A stretch of 64,000 bases of DNA from Sporotomaculum syntrophicum (GCF_009932395.1 NZ_LSRS01000002.1:345210-409209), one strand, 5' to 3'. Counted from the first letter of the stretch, positions 33,951 through 42,780 are shown. The notes: a model not told the origin generated them from the letters alone. A program made the numbers and translations.

Positions 33951-35444
33951 TTGGAGCAGCAGAGACTAAATGCCGGGTTCAGCAATACAAAAGTTAGAGA
34001 AATCAGCCTTGGGGAAATGTTGTCCGGGTTGTTTAAGTGGTGGTGGGTGACTGCCCTTTGTATTGTTTTAGTTGCCCTGGCGGCATATTCTATTACTATT
34101 TATACCTATGTTCCGGTATATACTTCGTCAGCTAGCCTGGTTATTATGGCTAATGAGTATGTGGACGAGCAGGATGAGAGATTTATCAATGATATTGAGT
34201 TGTCGTCAAAACTGGTTAACACCTATACCACCATATTGACCAGTAACAGGGTAATGGAGTTAGTCGCCCAAGAACTTGATCTGAATGTGCCGGCTGCTGT
34301 AATCAGATCATATGTTACTGTCGAGCCGGTGGTCGGTAGTGAGGTGCTTAACGTAATTGTTGACCATCCTGACCCTGAACTCGCGGCTAAAATTTGCAAT
34401 GCCATTATGAAAGTAGCGCCTAATGCTATTTCCGAAACGGTTTTAGTTGGTTCAGTCAATGTTCTGGACGAAGCTAAAGTTCCCGAATTGCCTAATCCAC
34501 CGGCTGTTTTTCGTAATACCGGGGCTGGTGCAATACTTGGCCTGATGCTTGGCCTGGTTATTGTTTTTCTCCTTTTGTTTTTTGATAATACCATTAAAAG
34601 CGGTGATGATGTTAAACATAAACTTGGGCTCACTTTGTTGGGCAGCATCCCGTATCATAGACACCGAACGAGGAAACGCCAGGGAGCTTTACTTGTCACC
34701 TCTGCCGACGCGGGGTTTGGGTTTGTTGAAGCTTACAAGGCTGCGGGTACGAACCTTAGATTTGCTTCTGCGGCAGCCAAAGCCAAAAAACTGCTGGTGA
34801 CCAGCACCCTGGCAGGGGAAGGAAAGTCCACTGTATCGGTGAATTTAGCCATTACCATTGCCCAGACCGGCAAGTCGGTTCTATTGCTGGACTGCGACCT
34901 GCGCAAATCCAATGTTCACAGGTTGTTGAAACTAGGTACTGTCGAGGGTAAGGGTATAGCTTCTGTTTTAACAGGGGATGCCGAACCTGAGGAATGTATT
35001 GTTTATGTACAAGAAAAGGATATTTATGTTATGCCTAATACCTCTGTTGTGACCAACCCTTCCGAACTGCTGGGTTCAGAAAAAATGGCTGCCCTGTTGG
35101 CCATGTTGGAAAAGAAATTCGATTACATTATTTTAGATACGCCGCCTTCATATTTGCTTACGGATGCTGTAACCTTATCGGTGTATACCGACGGGGTAAT
35201 TCTAGTGGTTAAACAGGGTTATGCCAAACTGGATATGATTAATTTAACCAAAGCTGCTATTGAAAATGCCGGGGTTCGGATTATTGGCTGTATCCTTAAC
35301 GGTTTACAGTACAACCGGGTCGGTACGTTTAATAATTACCGGTATGATGAACGGTTCTTGGGTAAGTATTACAAAGAATATGCCGTGAAGAATAGAAGGG
35401 GTGCCGACAAGAAAGAAGTCGCTGTGGCAAGTGACAATGATTAA
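33951..35444 (+). CDS. Fused Wzz/BY-kinase (capsular exopolysaccharide family)
   Basis: A 497-residue protein joining both halves that are separate genes in region 1. Residues 1-230 are the Wzz part with helices near 26-48 and 183-205 and the NTIKSGDDVKHKLGLTLLGSIP exit motif. Residues 260-490 are the tyrosine kinase: Walker A TSTLAGEGKSTVSVNLA, Walker A' LLDCDLRKSNVHRLLK, Walker B IILDTPPSYLLTDA. The tail has scattered Tyr (FNNYRYDERFLGKYYKEY), fewer than in the 11306 kinase. It likely controls the second polymer; no extra phosphatase is nearby. TTG 33951 follows AGAGGGGG. Its TAA overlaps the stop of the facing aminotransferase. Confidence 0.92.
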   Translation: MEQQRLNAGFSNTKVREISLGEMLSGLFKWWWVTALCIVLVALAAYSITIYTYVPVYTSSASLVIMANEYVDEQDERFINDIELSSKLVNTYTTILTSNRVMELVAQELDLNVPAAVIRSYVTVEPVVGSEVLNVIVDHPDPELAAKICNAIMKVAPNAISETVLVGSVNVLDEAKVPELPNPPAVFRNTGAGAILGLMLGLVIVFLLLFFDNTIKSGDDVKHKLGLTLLGSIPYHRHRTRKRQGALLVTSADAGFGFVEAYKAAGTNLRFASAAAKAKKLLVTSTLAGEGKSTVSVNLAITIAQTGKSVLLLDCDLRKSNVHRLLKLGTVEGKGIASVLTGDAEPEECIVYVQEKDIYVMPNTSVVTNPSELLGSEKMAALLAMLEKKFDYIILDTPPSYLLTDAVTLSVYTDGVILVVKQGYAKLDMINLTKAAIENAGVRIIGCILNGLQYNRVGTFNNYRYDERFLGKYYKEYAVKNRRGADKKEVAVASDND

Positions 35445-36661
35445 GCTGTGGATGCCCGGATAGCGGCACCACACACTTTTTCTACCGCCAGGCATACATC
35501 TTCCATATCTTGCTCTGTAAGGGTTGGATGAATTAGAAACATCAGTGCAGTTTCGCCCAACTCTTTTGCTGTTTTGAGTCGCTCCGGCGGGCACAGACCG
35601 GCTCTGGCAAAGGCCTTTTCCAGGTAGATTTCACTGCAGCTGCCGCTAAGGCAGGGGATACCTTCCGCGTTTATCGCGGCCATGATGCGGTTTCTGTCCC
35701 AACCATCTTTTAAGCACTCCGGCCGGATAAAAACGTAATATTTGTAATAGGCATGTTCTATAGTTACAGGCGGGATAGTTACTCTTAAAGCAGGAATGCC
35801 GGAAAAGCGCCGGTTAAGCTGGGCCGCATTACTCCGCCGCTGCTTAAGCCAGGCGGGTAGTTTGCTAAGAGCAACGCGTCCAATGGCAGCCTGCATTTCG
35901 GTTAACCGCCAGTTAGTGCCGAAGGATTCATGCAACCAGCGAAAGCCGGGCGGGTGTTGGCGGTGGAAAACCGCCTCATAACTTTTACCGTGATCTTTAA
36001 AGCTCCAGGCTTTCTCCCAAATATCCCGGTTGTTGGTGGTTAGCATGCCACCTTCCCCGCCGGTGGTCATAATTTTGTCCTGGCAAAAAGAAAAAGCGGC
36101 TGCATCTCCCATCGACCCTACCGGGCGTCCTTTGTAAGTGGCACCGTGAGCCTGTGCGCAATCTTCAATAACGAATAACCCGTGCTCTTGAGCTAAAGCT
36201 AAAATTGGGTCCATGTCACAAGGCCACCCGGCCAGGTGCACTGCAATAATCGCTCTGGTCCTGGGGGTGAGGGCGGCCGCAACCGTTTGGGCGGTGATGT
36301 TCTGACTCACCGGGTCCACGTCGGCCATCAGAGGTAGAGCACCGCGCATCACCGCGCAGCTGGCCGAGGCTATGAAGGTTCGGCTGGTGACAATAACTTC
36401 ATCCCCGGGGCCGATCCCCAGGGCATATAAGGCCAGTTCCAGGGCTAAGGTGCCGTTGGCCAGGGCAATGGCGTACCGGCAGCCGGCAAACCGGGCGAAT
36501 TCCTCTTCAAACCGCCGCCCCTCCTGGCCGGTCCAGTAGTTCACCAGGCCGGATTTTAACACGGCAGAAGCGGCTGCAATTTCATCTTCAGCAAAGTAAG
36601 GCCAGGAAGGGAAAGGTTTAGTGCGCACAGGTTCTCCCCCGTTATAGGCCAGCTTGGACAT
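35441..36661 (-). CDS. DegT/DnrJ/EryC1/StrS family sugar aminotransferase
   Basis: PLP enzymes of this family aminate keto-sugars bound to nucleotides, for example the product of the dehydratase at 12370. The 406-residue protein begins MSKLAYNGGEPVRTKPFPSWP, has the cofactor strand YAIALANGTLALELAL near 63, ECAQAHGAT-like VIEDCAQAHGATYKGRP near 165 (Asp binding the ring N) and the Schiff-base Lys in FSFCQDKIMTTGGEGGML near 195. I use ATG 36661, 8 bases after GGAGGAA. It is on the opposite strand to the polysaccharide genes and shares four stop bases (TTAA) with the fused kinase. Confidence 0.92.
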   Translation of the reverse strand: MSKLAYNGGEPVRTKPFPSWPYFAEDEIAAASAVLKSGLVNYWTGQEGRRFEEEFARFAGCRYAIALANGTLALELALYALGIGPGDEVIVTSRTFIASASCAVMRGALPLMADVDPVSQNITAQTVAAALTPRTRAIIAVHLAGWPCDMDPILALAQEHGLFVIEDCAQAHGATYKGRPVGSMGDAAAFSFCQDKIMTTGGEGGMLTTNNRDIWEKAWSFKDHGKSYEAVFHRQHPPGFRWLHESFGTNWRLTEMQAAIGRVALSKLPAWLKQRRSNAAQLNRRFSGIPALRVTIPPVTIEHAYYKYYVFIRPECLKDGWDRNRIMAAINAEGIPCLSGSCSEIYLEKAFARAGLCPPERLKTAKELGETALMFLIHPTLTEQDMEDVCLAVEKVCGAAIRASTA

Positions 36662-36788
36662 GTCATCAATTCCTCCACATAGATCATTTTTATAACAGAT
36701 ATATGCGGAATTATAGCTAGTCGTTACTGGGGCGCCATGCACCAAATGTGGTGGCCCGGCATAGTATGAATCCGGGAGGTGGCCCGCG

Positions 36789-37022
36789 ATGCTTAAAATT
36801 ACTGAGCTTAGCCGCAAGGATATTATTAATATCAAAAACGGCGCCAAATTGGGTGCGGTGAGGGATGTACATGTTGACCTGGCCGATGGTAAGGTGCGGG
36901 CTATTGTTTTGGAAGGCCCGAAGAGATATTTCCGGCTGCTGGGCGCCGGCGGGGATATTATAATACCGTGGGAAAAGATTAAAACAATCGGTGTGGATGC
37001 GGTACTGGTGGAGCTGGATTAA
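36789..37022 (+). CDS. YlmC/YmxH family sporulation protein (PRC-barrel)
   Basis: A 77-residue protein typical of spore-forming Firmicutes. It has one PRC-barrel: GAKLGAVRDVHVDLADGKVRAIVLEGPK read in two parts, then GGDIIIPWEKIKTIGVDAVLVEL. ATG 36789 follows GGGAGGTGG. The exact role is not established; B. subtilis has two paralogues. A terminator follows, then the tRNA on the other strand. Confidence 0.9.
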   Translation: MLKITELSRKDIINIKNGAKLGAVRDVHVDLADGKVRAIVLEGPKRYFRLLGAGGDIIIPWEKIKTIGVDAVLVELD

Positions 37023-37056
37023 CGGCAGCTGCCGTTTATTAATTTGGCAGGGGATA

Positions 37057-37091
37057 TAAAAAAGGAGCTCACATATGTGAACTCCTTTTTT
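37057..37091 (+). terminator. Terminator after ylmC, shared with the tRNA 3' end
   Basis: Left arm AAAAAGGAG plus TCACA and right arm TGTGA plus CTCCTTTTT with one mismatch, ending in T's. Near-symmetric, so it can also end transcripts leaving the tRNA gene on the minus strand. Confidence 0.8.
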
Positions 37092-37166
37092 GGTGGGCCA
37101 TTAGGGACTCGAACCCTAAACCTGACGATTAAGAGTCGCCTGCTCTACCAATTGAGCTAATGACCC
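37091..37166 (-). tRNA. tRNA-Lys (anticodon CTT)
   Basis: Read on the minus strand the 76-base gene begins GGGTCATTAGCTCA and ends in an encoded CCA. Acceptor stem GGGTCAT pairs with ATGGCCC (one G-U), the T-loop has GGTTCGAGTC, and the anticodon stem GGCGA/TCGTC encloses loop CTCTTAA, so the anticodon is CTT. All four arms form. Confidence 0.96.
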
Positions 37167-37269
37167 CTGCTGCCATATTAGTATACCATAACCTTTTAAA
37201 AATGCAAAATAGAATTTTTTTATTACTTTGGTTTAATTAGTGTTTATGTATAACTATGTCGTTACTTTG

Positions 37270-37298
37270 TTGACAGTAATTTCTACCCTTGTTAGAAT
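37270..37298 (+). promoter_or_regulatory. Strong sigma-A promoter of metK
   Basis: Perfect TTGACA (37270-37275), 17-base spacer, TAGAAT (37293-37298). The transcript would have a leader of about 95 bases with a small hairpin (CTGCAT ... ATGCAG near 37362-37380). I do not see the conserved core of a known SAM riboswitch in it. Confidence 0.8.
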
Positions 37299-37400
37299 AA
37301 ACATGGTTTTTGTCATAGCGGGGAATGCTAATGTAGCTTATTATGTAACGATTGTTCCGGACTGCATGTTGCTAATGCAGCCACAAAGGAGGTATTTTTT

Positions 37401-38591
37401 TTGGCTAAGCGTCTTTTTACTTCTGAGTCGGTTACCGAGGGGCACCCGGATAAGATAGCTGATCAGATTTCCGATGCTATTTTGGATGAAATAATCGGGC
37501 TGGACCCCTTTGCTCGGGTCGCTTGTGAAACCTTTGTGACCACCGGCCTGGTGCTGGTAGGTGGGGAAATTACCACTAAGTGTTATGTGGACATTCCCCA
37601 TGTAGTCCGGGAAACGGTGCGTGATATTGGTTACACTCGTGCTAAGTATGGGTTTGATTGCGATACCTGTGCAGTACTTACTTCTATCGACGAACAGTCT
37701 CCGGATATTGCCTTGGGAGTGGATAATGCTTTGGAGGCACGTTCCGGTGAATATATGGATAAAAACCTTGAGGCTATCGGCGCCGGTGACCAGGGGATGA
37801 TGTTTGGTTACGCTACCAATGAAACGCCGGAATTAATGCCTCTACCCATTTCTATGGCACACAGCATGGCCCGCCGGCTGTCTGTGGTTCGTAAGAACGG
37901 GGAATTAGCTTACCTGCGGCCGGATGGGAAAGTGCAGGTGACAGTGGAATATAAGGATGGCCGCCCTGAGCGGTTGGATACTATTATTGTCTCTACTCAG
38001 CATTCCCCCCGGGTGGAATTGGAGGTTATCCGGAAGGATGTTATTGAACAAGTGGTTAAACCCATGGTGCCCGAGGGTATGATTGATGCGGGTACCCGCT
38101 TTTTGATTAACCCCACCGGGCGTTTTGTGGTGGGCGGGCCTCAGGGAGACACCGGGCTCACGGGTCGCAAGATTATTGTGGATACCTATGGCGGCATGGC
38201 CCGGCATGGCGGCGGTGCTTTTTCGGGCAAGGATCCCACCAAGGTTGATCGTTCGGCTAGTTATGCCGTGCGTTATGTGGCGAAAAATATTGTGGCTGCC
38301 GGTCTTGCGGACAGGTGCGAGGTTCAGGTGGCTTACGCTATTGGGGTGGCTCGCCCGGTGTCGGTGATGGTGCATACCTTTGGCACCGGCAAGGTGGATG
38401 AGGAGAAGTTAATGCAGGTGGTGCTGGAGGTGTTTGACCTCCGGCCGGCAGCCATTATCAGGGATCTGGATCTGCGCCGGCCAATTTATAAAAAAACCGC
38501 GGCATACGGCCATTTTGGCCGCAGTGATGTGGCTCTGCCCTGGGAATTAACCGATAAGGCAGTCATATTACGCCAGGCCTTTAACTTGTAG
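37401..38591 (+). CDS. metK: S-adenosylmethionine synthetase MetK
   Basis: Makes SAM from methionine and ATP. The 396-residue protein has the three-domain pattern and signatures: [23 protein letters not shown] at the start, [21 protein letters not shown] near residue 115 (the GAGDQG ATP motif) and [19 protein letters not shown]-like [19 protein letters not shown] near 273. TTG 37401 follows AAAGGAGG. Length is normal. Its own promoter lies upstream, so it stands alone. No terminator is seen directly after the stop. Confidence 0.98.
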   Translation: MAKRLFTSESVTEGHPDKIADQISDAILDEIIGLDPFARVACETFVTTGLVLVGGEITTKCYVDIPHVVRETVRDIGYTRAKYGFDCDTCAVLTSIDEQSPDIALGVDNALEARSGEYMDKNLEAIGAGDQGMMFGYATNETPELMPLPISMAHSMARRLSVVRKNGELAYLRPDGKVQVTVEYKDGRPERLDTIIVSTQHSPRVELEVIRKDVIEQVVKPMVPEGMIDAGTRFLINPTGRFVVGGPQGDTGLTGRKIIVDTYGGMARHGGGAFSGKDPTKVDRSASYAVRYVAKNIVAAGLADRCEVQVAYAIGVARPVSVMVHTFGTGKVDEEKLMQVVLEVFDLRPAAIIRDLDLRRPIYKKTAAYGHFGRSDVALPWELTDKAVILRQAFNL

Positions 38592-38681
38592 CAGTTTGTA
38601 CTATAACGTTTTTACGGTAAGCTACGCCATGGGGGAGATGTCAAATTATATACACTGAATAATTGGCGTTAATAACGAGCC

Positions 38682-38700
38682 GGCGGGGCAGAGCCCCGCC
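38682..38700. repeat. GC-rich palindrome, copy 1
   Basis: GGCGGGGC and GCCCCGCC form a perfect 8-bp stem around AGA. It shares the GGGGC-triloop-GCCCC core with 39477-39495. It lies in the 328-base gap 38592-38919, which otherwise shows no convincing gene. Confidence 0.7.
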
Positions 38701-38744
38701 CAACATTTTCATCATGTTGACACCAAGCTGGCCGGAACATGTAA

Positions 38745-38765
38745 GGGTGGGGCTCTGCTCAACCC
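38745..38765. repeat. GC-rich palindrome, copy 2 (imperfect)
   Basis: GGGTGGGGC and GCTCAACCC pair around TCT with one mismatch and one G-U pair. Related in core to the palindromes at 38682 and 39477. Confidence 0.55.
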
Positions 38766-38919
38766 GAAGGAACTGTTGTACAGCGTACCGGATGGCTCGC
38801 GTGCAACATTTTTTTATGCGTTTGACCATTTGCCAACCCTGGTGGAAACGTTCCTCGGTTAACCGCTGTGCACCATTTTGCATATGGTGGTGTATAGAAA
38901 CGATGGGGGGCGGCTTTAT

Positions 38920-39400
38920 GATCGCGGTGTATGTTGTAGCTGGATTGTTTCTGGTCTGGCTGGTGGCGGTGTTGTTCAGAGTAAGGCAAATGGCGCCGGC
39001 CCACCGGGCAGCAGGAAGGCAACGCGGCGGTGAGGTGTGTGATGTGGCTGGAGCCGTTGCTGGTGCTGGCTGCTGCTCCGGTGGTGGCGCCAGCTGTGTA
39101 GCGCGGCCGCGAAGCTTGGCGGTGCTGTTGCAGGATCAAGCGGATGGGGTGGAATTCCTGGTCAACAGACTGGCAGCGAACTTGTGTTGCTGTCCGGGGC
39201 AGCGGGTGGCCCTGGTTGACGGAGGATCCGCGGATGCCACCGGATTAATTTTGGAGCGCCTGGCCAGACGGTATAACATGGAGTTTTACCAGTTGACCGG
39301 GGATGAACCGGTGGTTGTCCAGGAGTCGGTGCGCCTGCTGGATTTGCGTGGCATTCCCGGCCAGGATTTGCGACGCTGTGATTTGTCTCTGGATGCTTAA
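38920..39400 (+). CDS. Hypothetical membrane-anchored protein with a glycosyltransferase-2-like stretch
   Basis: ATG 38920 follows a GGGGGGC run and gives 160 residues. Residues 2-23 form one membrane helix (IAVYVVAGLFLVWLVAVLF). Residues 25-75 are Arg/Gly/Cys-rich and unlike a folded domain; a second reading frame in the same stretch (39049-39105) reads as a hydrophobic helix, which hints at frameshift decay. The last 85 residues look real: VALVDGGSADATGLILERLARRYNMEFYQL resembles the nucleotide-binding D-G-S-D-T turn of GT2 enzymes. Whether the gene is intact, decayed or a new small family is open. Flanking GC-rich palindromes set the region apart. Confidence 0.5.
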
Positions 39401-39476
39401 GGGAAGCCATGGAGACGGTTTGAGCATTTAACGTGGACATTCCTCGAAGAGGTGTTTTCCCATTCTGCAATGTAGT

Positions 39477-39495
39477 GGTGGGGCTCTGCCCCACC
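39477..39495. repeat. GC-rich palindrome, copy 3
   Basis: GGTGGGGC and GCCCCACC form a perfect 8-bp stem around TCT. The 259-base gap 39401-39659 between it and the next gene holds no gene that I can support. Confidence 0.7.
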
Positions 39496-39659
39496 TGGTG
39501 GGATCGTACCCGTGGCGTATAGTGGGCATGGCGAATTGAGCGATAGTACTTTGTAGTATTAAAATACTTTGGCGGGATAATATGCCTGATAATACGGAGG
39601 TATTCAAGTTTGTTTTGTCGAATTCATTTTTGACCGGATGATCAAATGCTTAGAAACGG

Positions 39660-41321
39660 GTGAAATGTTTGCGCAAAGTTAGGCGACTACCATTTACTGT
39701 GTATACTTGTCTGGTGATTGGGCTGGGAGTTGGGCTGCTCTGGTACACTTTCCCCCTGCTGAACCTGGATTTAGGGCGGGAGTTGCTGGTTATGCTGGCC
39801 TTTGGCGTGCTGGCTGAATGGCTGGCCGTAGTTACCCCCCAGGGGCAGTTGACCGGTGGCTTTGCTGTTATGCTGGCCACTTATTTGATTTACGGGCCTG
39901 TGCCTGCGGCATGGGTAAATACTTTGGCCGCGCTGTTGGGGCAGGGGGTGGTCAACCGCGGTAATCCATTGCGTACTACGCTGTTTAAGGCCGCTCAGTA
40001 TGTCCCCGTGGTACTGGGGGCTAATTTTATTTATGTGCTGGTGGGAGGGACAACTGATGAGAAGTTGGCCTGGAGCAATGCGTGGCCACTGGTACTGTTT
40101 ATCGGTGTATATTACTTTTTAAACCAGTTGTTTGTGTATACATATAAATTACTCAGGCGGGATGAGAATCTTTTGCTGCACCGGCCCGACATGCTGGGAG
40201 GGGAAGGTCTAAACTATCTGGTGGCGGTTCCTCTGGGCTTATTCATGGCCTGGTTATATATGTATATCAGCATCTATAGCGCTCTGCTGCTATTTATTCC
40301 CATGCTGGCGGTGCAGTTTGTTTTGCAATTTTATTTGCACCTGCAGCTGGCAAACCGGGAATTGCGCTTGGTTTACGAGGCGGCCAGGCGGCTTGGGGGT
40401 AGTTTGAACTTAACGGAATTGTTTGATATCTACCTGCGGGAGACGCGGGAGCTGGTTAATTTTGGTGACGGAGTGATTTACCTCTGGTCTGAGGAACAAA
40501 AGTGCTTTGTGGCTGAAACAGCTCTGGGCAATCACGCTGAGCTGCTCAAGGATTCAACAGTGCAGCGGGGCGAGGGTTTTTTGGGCAGGGTTGCCGAGGG
40601 CGGGGATGCGCACCTGGTGGACGATACCAGGGAGGATGAGCGTACCTCGGGTGATATGGGGCTGATCCAGCTGTACCGTTCGCTGCTGGTAATACCTTTG
40701 GTAGCTGAGACCGAGGTGGTCGGGCTGATGGTGTTGGGTGACAAGCGGTCCGGTGTATTTGAGGAAGAACATGTGCGGCTGCTGACCATCCTGGGCGGGT
40801 TCTTTGCCATGGCCTTCGCCAATGTACGCTTGGGCCGGCGGCTGGACCAGGCGGTGATTACCGACGAGCTTACCGGACTGTACAATTACCGGTATTTTCG
40901 TCATCGAGCCCTGGGCGATCTGGAACAAGCCCGCCGGTTAAATGAGCATATCTCACTGGTGATGTTAAATATCGAAAATTTTAAGCAGGTGAATAACCGG
41001 TACGGCCAGCTGGCGGGGGATATGGTGCTTGCCGGTGTAGCTAATGTAATTTGCGGGCAGGTACGGGACTGTGATCTGGCGGCCCGTTACGGCGGGGATG
41101 AATTTGCTGTGCTGTTGCCGCAAACAGGTCCCACGGAGGCTAAGCACGTTGCGGACAGGTTGCGTCTGGCTGTGCGAGAGTGCGTTTATGAGGCCGGTGA
41201 TAGCCGTATTCTGGTGCGGGTTACCACAGGCCTGGCTACTTTCCCGGATGACGCGGCCGATCTAGATGCTCTCTTCAAGATTGCTTTAAAGGAGCTGGAG
41301 GGGGAGCCCCAGGCTAAGTAG
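39660..41321 (+). CDS. Membrane GAF-GGDEF protein (diguanylate cyclase-like)
   Basis: The 553-residue protein has six to seven membrane helices (about 1-225), a GAF domain (about 235-385: LNLTELFDIYLRETREL, VQRGEGFLGRVAEGG, SLLVIPLVAETEVVGLMVLGD) and a GGDEF domain (about 395-550). The product-forming motif GGDEF is intact at 478-482 and LTGLYNYRYF is present. But the metal-binding Asp of the D-x-D-x-F-K motif is Asn437 (LNIENFKQVNN), so activity is uncertain. No RxxD-type inhibitory site is evident before GGDEF (CDLAARYGGDEF). GTG 39660 has a weak ribosome site; a start at TTG 39669 is possible. Confidence 0.88.
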   Translation: MKCLRKVRRLPFTVYTCLVIGLGVGLLWYTFPLLNLDLGRELLVMLAFGVLAEWLAVVTPQGQLTGGFAVMLATYLIYGPVPAAWVNTLAALLGQGVVNRGNPLRTTLFKAAQYVPVVLGANFIYVLVGGTTDEKLAWSNAWPLVLFIGVYYFLNQLFVYTYKLLRRDENLLLHRPDMLGGEGLNYLVAVPLGLFMAWLYMYISIYSALLLFIPMLAVQFVLQFYLHLQLANRELRLVYEAARRLGGSLNLTELFDIYLRETRELVNFGDGVIYLWSEEQKCFVAETALGNHAELLKDSTVQRGEGFLGRVAEGGDAHLVDDTREDERTSGDMGLIQLYRSLLVIPLVAETEVVGLMVLGDKRSGVFEEEHVRLLTILGGFFAMAFANVRLGRRLDQAVITDELTGLYNYRYFRHRALGDLEQARRLNEHISLVMLNIENFKQVNNRYGQLAGDMVLAGVANVICGQVRDCDLAARYGGDEFAVLLPQTGPTEAKHVADRLRLAVRECVYEAGDSRILVRVTTGLATFPDDAADLDALFKIALKELEGEPQAK

Positions 41322-41365
41322 AATATTACCGGGTGGTCATTTTTTGATGTAAATGCACTGTATGG

Positions 41366-42124
41366 ATGGTGATACAGGTGTGGCGGGAGTTGCTGCAGGC
41401 GGTTATCGAATTGCTTTACCCATCGCGGATGCAATGCCCTTTATGCGGTGCGTACCGCCCGGACGAATCATTGTGCCCGGACTGTCGGCAACTGCTGGCG
41501 GGCTATACCGGGGAAAGGGTTTGTTCTCTGTGCGGGGCTTTTCTGGGCTCTACGGGGGCAGGTGGCCGGGGTAAACTCATCTGCCCGACTTGCCGGTCTG
41601 AGAACCGCTCCTTTGACTTAGCCCGCGCGTCAGCCCCTTATGAAGGACCGGTGCGGGAGGCGGTGCTCCGGCTAAAATACCGGGGTAGGAAGCCGCTGGC
41701 CCGCCCGCTGGGTCAGGTGATGGCGGCAACGGCGCGGCGTGAAAAAGCTTTTGCCCGGGCAGAGGCATTGGTGCCGGTGCCTCTGCACCCGCAACGTGAA
41801 CGCGAGCGGGGCTACAACCAGTCTGTGCTACTGGCGAGTGTAGTAGGGGAAGCGCTGCAGCTGCCTGTGCTGGAACAGGTAGTAGTTAAGGTAATAGAAA
41901 CACCTTCTCAGACCGCACTGACAGGCCGGCTAAGGCGGCAAAATCTGCAGCAGGCTTTTGCAGTTGTTCATCCCGGGCTTGTCAATGGGAAAAATATTCT
42001 TATTATTGACGATGTTTTTACCACGGGCAGTACTATTTCCAGTTTATCCCACTTATTGCGACAATCCGGGGCAGTAGGTGTTATGGCGCTGACCTTCGCT
42101 GGAACGCGGCAAAACGAGAAATAG
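41366..42124 (+). CDS. ComF family phosphoribosyltransferase-like protein
   Basis: ComF proteins are linked to DNA uptake and repair in Firmicutes. The 252-residue protein has an N-terminal zinc site (CPLCGAY ... CPDCRQ ... CSLCGAF ... CPTCRS, eight Cys within about residues 20-75) and a C-terminal PRTase fold with LVPVPLHPQRERERGYNQSVLLA near 137 and the PRPP loop ILIIDDVFTTGSTI near 213. GTG 41369 or 41378 could be the true start. The 290-base gap after it holds tandem DnaA boxes and the csp promoter. Confidence 0.92.
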   Translation: MVIQVWRELLQAVIELLYPSRMQCPLCGAYRPDESLCPDCRQLLAGYTGERVCSLCGAFLGSTGAGGRGKLICPTCRSENRSFDLARASAPYEGPVREAVLRLKYRGRKPLARPLGQVMAATARREKAFARAEALVPVPLHPQRERERGYNQSVLLASVVGEALQLPVLEQVVVKVIETPSQTALTGRLRRQNLQQAFAVVHPGLVNGKNILIIDDVFTTGSTISSLSHLLRQSGAVGVMALTFAGTRQNEK

Positions 42125-42226
42125 TGACATGATTTTAAGTAGCTGTATTTATATTGTGACAAGCTTCCCTTTTTATTTTAAGATAATCACAGCTGCAAAC
42201 CCTTGAATTATTTGTTATTAACAGAC

Positions 42227-42244
42227 TTATCCACATTATCCACA
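42227..42244 (+). promoter_or_regulatory. Two abutting perfect DnaA boxes
   Basis: TTATCCACA occurs twice head to tail with no spacer (42227-42235 and 42236-42244). It lies in the comF-csp gap. No dnaA, dnaN or AT-rich unwinding region is nearby, so this is not recognised as an origin. Confidence 0.7.
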
Positions 42245-42334
42245 GGTTTCGGGACAAAAACAGGTTTCAACATAGTAATGATTTGACACGTTGCGACACG
42301 GGTTATAGCTTTAGCTTGACATTCGTGGTAAGTG

Positions 42335-42363
42335 TTGACAGGCATTAGGTGATGTGGTACAGT
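42335..42363 (+). promoter_or_regulatory. Sigma-A promoter of the cold-shock gene
   Basis: TTGACA (42335-42340), 17-base spacer, TACAGT (42358-42363), 50 bases before the start; about 90 bases downstream of the DnaA boxes. Confidence 0.75.
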
Positions 42364-42414
42364 AGTTTTACGTGAGTTTTTAACACGTGATTATTTTTTA
42401 GGAGGAATGTTTTA

Positions 42415-42612
42415 GTGTTAGGTAAGGTCAAGTGGTTTAATAAAGATAAGGGTTACGGCTTTATAGAGCGGGATGACGGCGGCGACGTTTTCGTACACTT
42501 CTCGGCAATCCAAGAGGATGGCTTTAAAACCCTGTTGGAAGGCCAGGAAGTGGAATTCGATATAGTTGAGGGTGCTCGTGGTCCACAAGCTGCTAATGTG
42601 GTTAAATTATAG
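42415..42612 (+). CDS. Cold-shock protein (CspA family)
   Basis: Single-stranded RNA/DNA chaperone of 65 residues. The RNP1 motif KGYGFI and RNP2 motif VFVHF are intact, with [14 protein letters not shown] at the start and [10 protein letters not shown] at the end. GTG 42415 follows AGGAGG. It has its own promoter and terminator. Which of the several Firmicute Csp proteins it equals cannot be told. Confidence 0.96.
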   Translation: MLGKVKWFNKDKGYGFIERDDGGDVFVHFSAIQEDGFKTLLEGQEVEFDIVEGARGPQAANVVKL

Positions 42613-42620
42613 TACACCAG

Positions 42621-42646
42621 GCCTCGGCTATAGCCGGGGCTTTTAT
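42621..42646 (+). terminator. Terminator after the cold-shock gene
   Basis: Stem GCCTCGGC (42621-42628) with GCCGGGGC (42633-42640), loop TATA, then TTTTATT. Confidence 0.85.
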
Positions 42647-42780
42647 TGTTATTGAGCATAAGTTGAGACTAGCTTTCGGGCTAATATTAAATATATTCAC
42701 TTGTTAGAAAATTTTGCAGGAATTATTACAATTTTCGGGAATAATATTAGATACTACTCGCTCGAAAGGAGTTGGGAGTT

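Noticed and set aside
37299-37400. SAM riboswitch before metK
   Set aside because: The leader is about 95 bases and shows one small hairpin, without the four-way junction or conserved core I would expect.
38663-38919. Coding extension upstream of ATG 38920
   Set aside because: The frame is Arg/Cys/Trp-rich, runs through two palindromes and has no ribosome site; it looks like chance.
42125-42414. Replication origin around the DnaA boxes
   Set aside because: Only two boxes, no dnaA/dnaN, no clear unwinding element.
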